Origin: a virus
Strand: one strand, 5' to 3'
IMG/VR virus record: IMGVR_UViG_3300050121_000303
Coordinates: 1 to 49,743 of that record
DNA length: 49,743 bases
The translations under genes were made by a program, and so were the position numbers. The stretch's first letter is position 1. Each line of letters opens with the position of its first letter. The notes under the pieces are model-generated. The model searched no databases and was not told the origin of the DNA. It was given only the letters and a program-made list of their open reading frames with translations. Below are positions 16,630 to 24,208 of the stretch, piece by piece.

Positions 16630-17442
16630 TTGAACACGGTTTTAAAGTATCCGGGAAGTAAATGGAGTACCGCAGATTGGATTATTTTAAACTTCCCGGC
16701 CGGTTATGAAAAAATGACATATTTAGAACCTTTTTTTGGGTCAGGGGCCGTGTTCTTTAACAAGAACCGGTCATTAGTTGAAACTATAAATGACCTCGAC
16801 GGTAATGTGATAAATCTATTTAAACAGATTAGGGATAATCCGGAAGCATTGGCCCGGGCAGTAGAATACACACCATGGTCCAGAGAGGAATATAGTCTCA
16901 GTTATAAAAAATCAGGTGATGAATTAGAAGATGCCAGAAGATTCCTTGTCCGGATGTGGCAAGCCATAGGTGCTAAAAGCAGTGATATTACCGGATGGAG
17001 AAGCAATATAAAATCAATCAATGGCAATGTAACTCAGTGGGCAACCGTGCTGCCAAAGAACATAATAGATATCTCCAGCAGGCTTAAGCATTCCAATAAC
17101 CGACTGGTGCAGATTGAAAATCAAACAGCTGTAAAAGTTATTGAACGCTATGCCCGTAAAAATGTTTTTATATATGCGGATCCTCCATATGTCTTAAGCA
17201 CTCGAAGTAAAAGAATTTATGCTTGCGAGATGAAAGACGCAGATCATATAGAACTATTGCATCTGCTTTTGAAGCATCCTGGGCCAGCGATGATATCCGG
17301 ATACATGAATGATATTTACATGGATATTCTTAAGGACTGGAAGATACAACAAAGAATGTCCAATTGCGAAGGCGGGTTAAAAAGGGAAGAAATAATCTGG
17401 ATGAATTACGATCCGCCGATCAAACAAATGCAAATGTTTTAG
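16630..17442 (+). CDS. DNA adenine N6-methyltransferase (D12 class, Dam-like)
   Basis: A 270-aa enzyme that methylates adenine N6 using SAM. The order is that of D12/alpha class enzymes: motif X KYPGSKW (about residues 6-12), motif I EPFFGSGAVFF (33-43) and motif IV DPPY (184-187). No partner restriction gene is seen, so it is probably an orphan that protects phage DNA or alters regulation. I prefer the TTG at 16630 after AGGGGGTGG; the frame extends upstream without a better start. It follows directly after the cassette's right repeat. Confidence 0.9.
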   Translation: MNTVLKYPGSKWSTADWIILNFPAGYEKMTYLEPFFGSGAVFFNKNRSLVETINDLDGNVINLFKQIRDNPEALARAVEYTPWSREEYSLSYKKSGDELEDARRFLVRMWQAIGAKSSDITGWRSNIKSINGNVTQWATVLPKNIIDISSRLKHSNNRLVQIENQTAVKVIERYARKNVFIYADPPYVLSTRSKRIYACEMKDADHIELLHLLLKHPGPAMISGYMNDIYMDILKDWKIQQRMSNCEGGLKREEIIWMNYDPPIKQMQMF

Positions 17443-17479
17443 TGAACATAACAAAGATTAAGCGAAGGAGGGTAATTTG

Positions 17480-17851
17480 ATGTCGTGTAAATGTGCAAAA
17501 CCAACAGACGAATACCATGGTTGGGAATGTGATATCACTGACGGAGCATGTGCTTTTTTGTTTCCGGATTCCAAGGCATGCGCTATTAAATACGGAGAAG
17601 GCCCAGACGTAGATAAATTAGGATTTTTAGAGGGAATGGAGGAGAAATTTATTGTAATCAAATTGGATGATTCTGATAAATATTTATCCACCACAAAATT
17701 AAGAGAATTGGGGCTTTGTTTAGAAAGTATTACAGCAGGCAGACGGTCAGAAGGAAAAGTAACCTACAACAGATACCTGGTTATCAATGTTGATGAAACT
17801 TATGCGCCGGAGATAGTAGAAATCCTTAAAAGAAACGGGCATTGGGGATAA
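17480..17851 (+). CDS. Phage protein with N-terminal cysteine motif
   Basis: A 123-aa protein; ATG at 17480 follows GGAGGG, with an alternative TTG just before it. The first 35 residues contain CKCAKPTDEYHGWEC and CAFLFPDSKAC, typical of small zinc-binding phage proteins. The C-terminal part (FIVIKLDDSDKYLS..., YLVINVDETYAPEIVEIL) reads as an alpha/beta domain. Function unknown. Confidence 0.6.
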   Translation: MSCKCAKPTDEYHGWECDITDGACAFLFPDSKACAIKYGEGPDVDKLGFLEGMEEKFIVIKLDDSDKYLSTTKLRELGLCLESITAGRRSEGKVTYNRYLVINVDETYAPEIVEILKRNGHWG

Positions 17852-17980
17852 ATATTTAACAAGTAATCATATTTGCCGGCGATACCACACCGGCAGATCC
17901 ACTATATGGGGAATATATACTAGAGGAAGTGGCTGACATGCCCTAATCCCAGTAAAACTCAAACACAATATAATATGATC

Positions 17981-17997
17981 CGGGGTTAATAGCCCCG
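17981..17997. other. Hairpin in the 17852-18198 gap
   Basis: A compact stem CGGGGTT/AGCCCCG with an AAT loop, not followed by a T run, so it is probably an RNA structure and not a terminator. The 17852-18198 gap otherwise holds the purine-rich repeats (18015-18085), a terminator (18142-18178) and no convincing gene. Confidence 0.45.
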
Positions 17998-18014
17998 AAT
18001 CAATCTATTAAGTG

Positions 18015-18085
18015 TCAGGAATAAATCGGGAATAGAAAAGGAATAGAACGGGAAGAAATCGGGAAAAAGTAGGGAATAAAATAGC
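18015..18085 (+). repeat. Purine-rich degenerate GGGAATA repeats
   Basis: A strand-biased stretch in which GGGAATA, GGAATAGA, GGGAAGAAA or GGGAAAAAG recurs about seven times at roughly 8-13-base steps. It codes for nothing obvious. It lies between the end of the early operon and a strong terminator. Confidence 0.6.
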
Positions 18086-18141
18086 AATAATAAGAGTTAC
18101 AATTAAATCGTTATATTACGCCCTGGGCGACCGGGGCACAC

Positions 18142-18178
18142 AAGGATAGCCGGCTGGTAGTGCTGGCTATCCTTTTAT
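18142..18178 (+). terminator. Strong Rho-independent terminator
   Basis: A 10-bp perfect stem (AAGGATAGCC at 18142-18151, GGCTATCCTT at 18165-18174) with a 13-base loop, followed by a T-rich tail. It closes the long early transcript. Confidence 0.85.
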
Positions 18179-18198
18179 TATGCCAAAACGGGGGTGAA

Positions 18199-18552
18199 AT
18201 GTTGTCAGAACAAAAACAACTATTAATATACGTATCAGGGCCAATGTCAGCACCATCCGGCAGAGAGGTCAAGGACAACGTTGACAGAGCTACCGCCGCT
18301 GGAATCGACATCATGCAAAAAGGACATGGGGCATTAATACCACATTTATATTATTATCTGCACCGGCAGGCTTTACAGGAGGACATTGAATATACCTGGC
18401 AACAATGTATGAACATTGACTTGAATATATTGAGCCGCTGCGACGCAATGCTATATCTCGGGCCATCGCCTGGCGCTGATATTGAACTAGAATACGCCAA
18501 AAGATGCGGGATAAAAATTTTCATGTCATTATCGGAGATACATAATATATAG
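18199..18552 (+). CDS. DUF4406/nucleoside 2-deoxyribosyltransferase-like protein
   Basis: A 117-aa protein; ATG at 18199 follows GGGGGTG. The motifs YVSGPMSAP near the start, a central WQQCMNIDLNILSRCDAMLYL and then GADIELEYAKRCGIKIF are those of DUF4406-like and nucleoside 2-deoxyribosyltransferase-like proteins; the Glu in ADIELE occupies the family's catalytic position. Such proteins may act on nucleosides or nucleotides during infection; the substrate is unknown. It lies after the strong terminator, so it probably belongs to a separate transcript. Confidence 0.75.
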   Translation: MLSEQKQLLIYVSGPMSAPSGREVKDNVDRATAAGIDIMQKGHGALIPHLYYYLHRQALQEDIEYTWQQCMNIDLNILSRCDAMLYLGPSPGADIELEYAKRCGIKIFMSLSEIHNI

Positions 18553-18742
18553 CAAAATACTATGGCACGGTTGCAGTGTAAAGCTGGGCGATAAACCAGA
18601 GATCGAGCCAGTCAGCCCTGAGATTGAGGGTATATTCTGGAAGAAAAAGCAAGCAAGATCATTACAGAAGCCATTAGATACTAAGTCGGATAAGCCCGAT
18701 AATCTGAAACAAATATTAGAAGTATGGCGCTTTACTCATTAA
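18551..18742 (+). pseudogene. Possible ORF remnant without a start codon
   Basis: An open frame of about 63 codons ending at TAA 18740-18742 (it includes KLGDKPEIEPVSPEIEGIFW) has no ATG, GTG or TTG and no ribosome binding site. It may be a decayed gene or may be chance. The rest of the 18553-18783 gap shows no other feature beyond the GGTGGAGG leader of the next gene. Confidence 0.25.
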
Positions 18743-18783
18743 GGGCGGGTAGGTGGAGGAACGTAGTGGGGTGAGATTAAAAG

Positions 18784-19392
18784 ATGGCCAAAAAAGAACC
18801 GGCAAAACCCATAAAAGACAGAGAAAATGTCTTAGATATCCAGGACTATTTAAAAGCTGAAAATGAAAGAGATTATATATTATTTATTCTTGGAATATCT
18901 ACGGGATACAGAGCCGGGGATCTTGTGTGCCAAAGGGTCCGTGATGTTAAGATTGCCCTGGATAAAGGGTACTTTGAGATACTCGAAGGCAAAAAAATAA
19001 ACAGCAAGAACATAAGAAAAGAAAACATGAAGCCCAGGGTAGTAAAGGTGATAACGAATCTGGACGTACTCCTAACGCAGTACATTAAGGGTAAAAAAGA
19101 CTATGAATATCTATTCCAATCCAGAAAAGGCAAAAACAAATATATCGGTGTCAGCCATGTAAGCAGGATCTTAAAAGCAGCTGGTAACGAGTTTGGCCTC
19201 AAAAACATTTCGGCACATACAATGCGGAAAACTTTTGCTTATAAAATATACGTTGAAAGCAGCTTTAACATTACTTTAGTTAAGGAAATGTTGGGCCACA
19301 GCAGCGAGGAAGAGACCAAACGATATATCGGTCTGGACAGAGATACTTATGATAAATATAGCGATTCACTTAATAATCTGATCAGGATATAA
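18784..19392 (+). CDS. Second tyrosine recombinase (phage integrase family)
   Basis: A 202-aa recombinase catalytic domain without an N-terminal DNA-binding arm. Conserved residues are visible: Arg in STGYRAGDLV, HxxR in SAHTMRKTF, LGH, and a Tyr in KRYIGL that occupies the nucleophile region. Short recombinases of this type are often found just before terminase genes in Gram-positive phages; their role there (for example resolution of replication or packaging substrates) is not settled. It is rightward and distant from int, so it is unlikely to be the lysogeny integrase. Confidence 0.85.
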   Translation: MAKKEPAKPIKDRENVLDIQDYLKAENERDYILFILGISTGYRAGDLVCQRVRDVKIALDKGYFEILEGKKINSKNIRKENMKPRVVKVITNLDVLLTQYIKGKKDYEYLFQSRKGKNKYIGVSHVSRILKAAGNEFGLKNISAHTMRKTFAYKIYVESSFNITLVKEMLGHSSEEETKRYIGLDRDTYDKYSDSLNNLIRI

Positions 19393-19741
19393 ATTTATTA
19401 TTTTCCTATGAATGTCTTATTTTTTACTATATATACATTCGAAAGGCAAAAATAAGGGATTAATAAGGAAGGAAAAATTTATTTTGAATGTGTGGTTCTC
19501 CATACAAATAGCACATTCAGAAAGTCAGTTAAAAATAGCTTCAAATACCGAATAAATCGAGCCCGGAACGATATTGTTTAAATATTATCAACCCGCCAGC
19601 TCAAAAGACGCAAAAGGAAAATGAGATAAAAACCGAGTTGTTTCAACTCAATTATTTTGATTAACCATTATCAATTCAATATTTAATAGTTGTGAATGAG
19701 ATATATTTATATCTCATTTTTTTGTTGGGGGAGGGGGTTGA
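19393..19741. promoter_or_regulatory. Leader before the packaging and structural operon
   Basis: A 349-base AT-rich non-coding region. It contains a hairpin GAGTTG-TTT-CAACTC (19635-19649), a terminator (19695-19723) and candidate -10 elements such as TATATATAC near 19429. It is the natural place for the late promoter controlled by the ArpU/RinA-like protein and possibly for a pac or cos element. No exact -35/-10 pair can be defended by eye. Confidence 0.4.
19695..19723 (+). terminator. Terminator just upstream of the TerS-like gene
   Basis: An 11-bp stem (AATGAGATATA/TATATCTCATT) with a two-base loop is followed by a run of T. It would stop readthrough from the recombinase, or act as an attenuator for the late operon that starts 20 bases downstream. 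Confidence 0.8.
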
Positions 19742-20530
19742 GTGGGTAAGCCAAGAAGTCCTAATAGGGACGCAGCATTTAATTTATATAAAGATAGCAA
19801 TAGCAGGTTAACCTCTGTTGAAATAGCAGTTCAACTAGGGGAAAAGATAAATAATATTAACTCCTGGAAAACGCAAGACAAATGGAAAGATAAAGTTAAT
19901 AAAGTCGGTGCTCCATTTGAAAATCAAAATGCAATAGGCAATTACGGAGGGGCTCCAAAGCTTAATAAAAATCATTATATCCATGGATTCTATTCTAAAT
20001 ACTTGCCAAAAGAAACCTATGACATCATGAAAGACACTGAGAATTGGGATCCAATAGATATCTTATGGCAAAACATTCATATGAAATTTGCTGCAATTAT
20101 CAGAGCCCAAAAGATTATGTTTGTTAAAGATCATGATGACCTGACCAGAGAAATAAAGAAGACCAAAAGGGAATTCGATATTAAAAATAAGGGGACTCGG
20201 GATGAGCCTGACTTTGAAGCATTAGAAACTTATGATGAAATTGAGTATGAATTACAGTTTGCTTGGGATAAACAGGGTAACTTCTTAAAAGCTCAATCGG
20301 TGGCTATGGGCCAGTTAACTAGTATGATAAAGCGCTATGATGAAATGCTGCATACTAATTGGGATACAGCAACAGAAGAACAAAAGCTAAGGGTTGAGAA
20401 GCTTAAGTTAAATGTTAAAACCACTAATGAAGAGATTCAAAGCAGACGAAGGATTGCGGAAGAAAAGCTACAGCTCTCTAAAGATCGCTTTGAACATCAA
20501 AAGCAAATGGATGAGTTGAAAAATTTCTAA
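19742..20530 (+). CDS. Terminase small subunit, PBSX/YqaS-like
   Basis: A 262-aa DNA-recognition subunit candidate. The N-terminal HTH (NRDAAFNLYKDSNSRLTSVE..., NINSWKTQDKW) is followed by the GAPFENQNAIGN and GGAPKLNKNHYIHGFYS motifs typical of PBSX-type TerS. The remainder is helical with a charged coiled-coil C-terminus that would mediate oligomerisation. GTG start after a G-rich site. A second, P27-like TerS candidate lies at 21377, so which one recognises the packaging site is open. Confidence 0.8.
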   Translation: MGKPRSPNRDAAFNLYKDSNSRLTSVEIAVQLGEKINNINSWKTQDKWKDKVNKVGAPFENQNAIGNYGGAPKLNKNHYIHGFYSKYLPKETYDIMKDTENWDPIDILWQNIHMKFAAIIRAQKIMFVKDHDDLTREIKKTKREFDIKNKGTRDEPDFEALETYDEIEYELQFAWDKQGNFLKAQSVAMGQLTSMIKRYDEMLHTNWDTATEEQKLRVEKLKLNVKTTNEEIQSRRRIAEEKLQLSKDRFEHQKQMDELKNF

Positions 20531-20567
20531 TTACAAAATCCTAAGTGCTTGGGAAAAAGGAGAAACA

Positions 20568-21254
20568 ATGGCTAAATACGCAATCTTAAAAAGCTTTTAT
20601 GCTTCAGGTGAGTGGCAAGCGTTCAGAGCAGTCATCATTGCAGAACGTGATCCGATATGCCAGGAGTGCGGAAAGATTATAGCAAATCCCCTTGATTGTC
20701 ACGTTCATCATATAAAGGAACTGACGCCTGAGAATGTCAACGATGTTATGATCTCGCTTAATCCGGAGAATGTCCTGGTTGTCTGCCATGATTGCCATGA
20801 TAAAGAACACCATCGCTTTGGTCACCAACAGTTGGAGCGAGGCGTTTACATTATATACGGTCCACCGCTGGCTGGGAAGAAAACATTTGTAAGACAGAAC
20901 TTAAAGCGCGGGGATTTGGTAGTTGATATGGATGCGCTTTATACAGCAGTGTCGATGCTGCCGTATTATGACAAGCCGGATAATCTATTGCCTAATGTCA
21001 GGGGAATTTATAACCAGTTGTTGGATAACATCAAGACCAGGTACGGTAAATGGAATAGCGCCTGGGTGGTTGGCGGATATGCAGACAAGTATAAGCGGGA
21101 GAAGTTGGCAGACGATCTGGGGGCTGAGTTAATCTTTTGCGACGTTAGCCAGGGGGAATGCCTGCGGCGCCTAGAGATCGATGAAGCAAGGCGGTACCGT
21201 AAAGATGAATGGGAAGGTTACATCAGCAAGTGGTTTGAGCAATATCAATGTTAA
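20568..21254 (+). CDS. HNH endonuclease fused to a P-loop NTPase/kinase domain
   Basis: A 228-aa fusion. Residues 1-88 form an HNH nuclease (two CxxC pairs, CQEC and CHDC, with HVHHIKEL and the LNPENVLVVCHDCH block). Residues 90-228 form a P-loop domain with Walker A YGPPLAGKKTF and a downstream VVDMDALY. HNH proteins beside terminase genes are needed for cos cleavage in HK97-like phages. The NTPase half resembles AAA_33-type kinases; its role is unknown. Start ATG after AAAAAGGAG. Confidence 0.85.
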   Translation: MAKYAILKSFYASGEWQAFRAVIIAERDPICQECGKIIANPLDCHVHHIKELTPENVNDVMISLNPENVLVVCHDCHDKEHHRFGHQQLERGVYIIYGPPLAGKKTFVRQNLKRGDLVVDMDALYTAVSMLPYYDKPDNLLPNVRGIYNQLLDNIKTRYGKWNSAWVVGGYADKYKREKLADDLGAELIFCDVSQGECLRRLEIDEARRYRKDEWEGYISKWFEQYQC

Positions 21255-21376
21255 TGGAGCCACCAAGGCCGAAGCCCCCCCGTCTTTGATTTCAAAAAAA
21301 CACTAAGGGACCGTGCGACGGTCAATACTTACACACAAACCGTGAATTTTGAAATTGGCTGGAGGTTTTCCGAAAC
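21255..21376. other. Candidate cos or packaging region
   Basis: Non-coding gap between the HNH gene and a TerS-like gene, with a C7 tract (in GAAGCCCCCCCGTC) and an inverted repeat GACCGT-GCG-ACGGTC (21309-21323). C-rich sequence between HNH and TerS genes is often part of cos in HK97-type phages. The assignment is positional only. Confidence 0.35.
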
Positions 21377-21703
21377 ATGACAAAACAGGACGTATATCAA
21401 AAAGAACTGGCTAAGCTGATCGAGATATTCACGGAGGTAGAGACGTCAAAGCGGAAACTAGTAGAGGGCCTGATCGAGGACGCGGCTTTCCTTTATGCCG
21501 AGAGTTACGATTTGCGTCAGTCGCTTGGGTTAACCGGCATGGTAAAGGTTCATCCCCAGCATCCCGATATACAAAAGTCGGTTGAATCGGCTCGTCAATA
21601 CCTTAAAAATGTTAACTCTTACGCCGTGATAATTAAGACTCTCAATGGTGTGCTGTCAAAGAACATGCTGGAAGAGGATGATGAGCTGGATGAGTTTGAA
21701 TAA
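21377..21703 (+). CDS. P27-like terminase small subunit candidate
   Basis: A 108-aa helical protein with ELAKLIEIFTEVETSKR, LIEDAAFLYAES and an acidic C-terminus. It resembles the small P27-type TerS proteins that precede a Terminase_1 large subunit in HK97-like phages. ATG follows CTGGAGG. Two genes upstream is a PBSX-like TerS; having both types in one packaging operon is unusual. Confidence 0.65.
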   Translation: MTKQDVYQKELAKLIEIFTEVETSKRKLVEGLIEDAAFLYAESYDLRQSLGLTGMVKVHPQHPDIQKSVESARQYLKNVNSYAVIIKTLNGVLSKNMLEEDDELDEFE

Positions 21704-21719
21704 AGGAGGTTTTATAGAT

Positions 21720-21968
21720 ATGGTTGATAAAAAATCATGGAAGGAATTCAGGGAAAGCGGTTTATTGTGGTGGGTTAATATGATTTTACATACTTTTGGA
21801 TGGGCCATTGTTGTTGTAATTAACGATGAGGGGGAAATAACAGAGGCATATCCAGCACGAGTAAAATACCGCGGATTTTCAGAGGCCGATAATACCGAAG
21901 GATACGCTAAAGTATCAGGGTATTTAAAAAGTAATATTGATGTTTTAGAAACTGAAAGCAGGGAATGA
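21720..21968 (+). CDS. Small conserved phage protein between TerS and TerL
   Basis: An 82-aa protein; ATG at 21720 follows AAAGGAGG. A Trp-rich start (LLWWVNMILHTFGWAIVV) is followed by a short soluble domain (GEITEAYPARVKYRGFS). Genes of this kind occur next to terminase genes in Firmicutes prophages, but I know of no function. Confidence 0.6.
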   Translation: MVDKKSWKEFRESGLLWWVNMILHTFGWAIVVVINDEGEITEAYPARVKYRGFSEADNTEGYAKVSGYLKSNIDVLETESRE

Positions 21969-21974
21969 TGCTGC

Positions 21975-23717
21975 GTGATTGATCTCAAAACCGGAATTTA
22001 TAATGCCGGGCCCCCGGTTACAGATGAACATTCATGGCTGCTTGAATATATCGGGAAATGTAAAAGTGGGGAAATAATTATCGGGCATGAGCTTATGCAA
22101 ATGCTCGATATTTTATTGGATAACTTTAACGATCCGGATATCAGGGTGGATTTCACTGAAGCCAGGAAGCGGATCAAGTTTATTGAATCGAAGTGCAAAC
22201 ATTTTGAGGCTCCTTTCGCCGGTAAACCGTTTATTATGGAGCTTTTTCAAAAGGCTTTTATTGAGGCCTTTTATAGTTTCAAGATTTACGATGACGAAAT
22301 CGGGCGATGGGTTCGCTTGTTTCTTGATTATCTACTAATGATTGGCCGTAAAAACGGCAAAACCCCGTTTGTTTCAGCGCAAGACCTTGCTGAGTTTTTT
22401 TGCGGACCGCTTGGGCTTAGAATACTTTGCTCCAGCAACGATTATGAACAAGCGGGACTTATGTTTGATGCCATTGATTCCATGCGTGAGCAGAGTCCGG
22501 CGCTTAACTGGGTAACCCGTAAGAATATTAAAGGGATATACTTCGGCAACCCAAAGAAGCCAAAACATACGGGTAAATTCTCATATAAAAACAAAGGTAA
22601 TATCCGTAAAATATCGGCCAAAACCGGCGCCAAAGAGGGTAAAAATATTGGCGTCGGGTCTGTTGATGAAAGTCATGAGCTTAAGGATGATTCATCAATC
22701 ATGCCGATCCGGCAAGCGTTGTCTACTCAAGATGAACCAATATACGGAGAGATCACCACGGAGGGTTTTACTAACGATGGTTATCTTGACGGCCGGTTAA
22801 AGGAAGCGCGGCAGGTTCTTAATGGAGAACTTGATCGCAGACGCTGGTTGATATGGCTATACACGCAGGATAATGAGGCCGAGATTTGGCAGGACGAGAA
22901 AAACTGGTATAAGAGTAATCCTGGCTTAGGACCGATAAAAAAATGGCGATATTTACGAGGCATGGTTGAGGAGGCCAAGACAAGCAAATCAACCCGGGCC
23001 TTTGTATTAGCTAAGGATTTTAATATTAAACAGAATAATGCCCAGGCGTGGCTTACTGAAGAAGAGATCAGGAATGAAGAAACCTTCGATCTGGAAATCT
23101 TACGGGGATGTGTAGGCATAGGGGCAGTTGATCTGGCCGAGACTACTGATTTGCTGTCGGCCAGGATGACGGTTATGCGTTGTGGAGATAAAAAGAAATA
23201 TACTATAACAAAATATTTTATTCCAGAAGTAAAACTTAGCAAGAGTCCTGATGGTGTTGATTATCTTGAATGGGCCCGACAGGGATTAATTGAAATATGC
23301 CCTGGCAATGATAACGATTTTAGTATGATAACTAGTTGGTTTCTATTTTTAGTTAAGCAGCTGGGAATCAGGCCTTATAAAATAGGCTACGATAATGCCC
23401 TTGCTAAGTATTGGGTGAAGGATATGGAAGATACCGGTTTTGATATGGAGAGGATACCGCAAAAGCGTGAAGTAATGTCCACACCCATGAAGCTTTTAGA
23501 AGCCGATTTGCGCGGCAAATTAGTGATCTATAATAATAATCCGATCGATAAATGGTGTCTGAGTAATACTGCTCTGGAGATGGATTCAAGAGGACTTATA
23601 ATGCCGATTAAAGTGCAAGGTAAACCTGAAAATAGAATTGATGGAACGGTGACAATGATCATTACAGATGCGGTATTAATGCAGTATCGAACAGAATTCA
23701 TGAAGATGGTGGGGTGA
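21975..23717 (+). CDS. terL: Terminase large subunit (Terminase_1 family)
   Basis: A 580-aa packaging motor with ATPase and nuclease domains. Walker A is GRKNGKT (about residues 124-130), Walker B ends in VDE (about 230-232), and the C-terminal nuclease begins at GIGAVDLAETTD with a metal-binding Asp; a further acidic site lies in GYDNALAKYW. Length and motif order fit the HK97-type Terminase_1 family. GTG start, four bases after the previous stop. It would dock on the portal at 24209. Confidence 0.95.
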   Translation: MIDLKTGIYNAGPPVTDEHSWLLEYIGKCKSGEIIIGHELMQMLDILLDNFNDPDIRVDFTEARKRIKFIESKCKHFEAPFAGKPFIMELFQKAFIEAFYSFKIYDDEIGRWVRLFLDYLLMIGRKNGKTPFVSAQDLAEFFCGPLGLRILCSSNDYEQAGLMFDAIDSMREQSPALNWVTRKNIKGIYFGNPKKPKHTGKFSYKNKGNIRKISAKTGAKEGKNIGVGSVDESHELKDDSSIMPIRQALSTQDEPIYGEITTEGFTNDGYLDGRLKEARQVLNGELDRRRWLIWLYTQDNEAEIWQDEKNWYKSNPGLGPIKKWRYLRGMVEEAKTSKSTRAFVLAKDFNIKQNNAQAWLTEEEIRNEETFDLEILRGCVGIGAVDLAETTDLLSARMTVMRCGDKKKYTITKYFIPEVKLSKSPDGVDYLEWARQGLIEICPGNDNDFSMITSWFLFLVKQLGIRPYKIGYDNALAKYWVKDMEDTGFDMERIPQKREVMSTPMKLLEADLRGKLVIYNNNPIDKWCLSNTALEMDSRGLIMPIKVQGKPENRIDGTVTMIITDAVLMQYRTEFMKMVG

Positions 23718-23721
23718 TGGC

Positions 23722-23970
23722 TTGAAAAACAATTTACCAAAAAGAATAGAAGGTATACCGGTTGAAAGTTTGTCAGTACTTAACTTAAAGTCTGACGAAA
23801 CCCTTTTGATAAAAGTAGCTGCAATAATCGACAGGGACCATTTGAAAAGGCTTGAAAAAGAAATATCGGAGAAAATCGGCGGCAAAGTATTAATTCTTGA
23901 CCCATGCTTTGAGCTACAAAGGATCATAAAGAGCGATAAATTAGGACAGGTGGAATCACATGAAGGATAA
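23722..23970 (+). CDS. Small phage protein of unknown function
   Basis: An 82-aa soluble protein, TTG start after GGTGGGGTGATGG. Predicted alpha/beta with a central charged helix (RDHLKRLEKEISEKIGG). It overlaps the next gene by 11 bases. It sits between terL and the portal gene; no family recognised. Confidence 0.55.
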   Translation: MKNNLPKRIEGIPVESLSVLNLKSDETLLIKVAAIIDRDHLKRLEKEISEKIGGKVLILDPCFELQRIIKSDKLGQVESHEG

Positions 23971-24202
23971 ATTACAGTTAGTCATCAAGGATTTGGCCAA
24001 ATGGCTGAGTGCTATTTTTTTGCACGCTGGGGATGTGGTATTTTTAATATTTGGATTTATATGTATATCAATAGGCGCGTTTATTATTTACATACCTGCT
24101 GGCTGGATCACTTTAGGCTTGTGCTTTTTAGCATTAGCTTTTTTTATTGGCAAAAAGCAAGTTGATATTGAAACACAGGAAGTAACAATGAAAAGGTGGT
24201 GA
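23960..24202 (+). CDS. Two-segment membrane protein
   Basis: An 80-aa protein with two hydrophobic helices (about residues 21-43 and 46-64) and a short charged C-terminus. The ATG overlaps the preceding gene. Its position before the portal gene is unusual for a membrane protein; an entry-exclusion or assembly role is possible but unsupported. Confidence 0.6.
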   Translation: MKDKLQLVIKDLAKWLSAIFLHAGDVVFLIFGFICISIGAFIIYIPAGWITLGLCFLALAFFIGKKQVDIETQEVTMKRW

Positions 24203-24208
24203 TAACTA

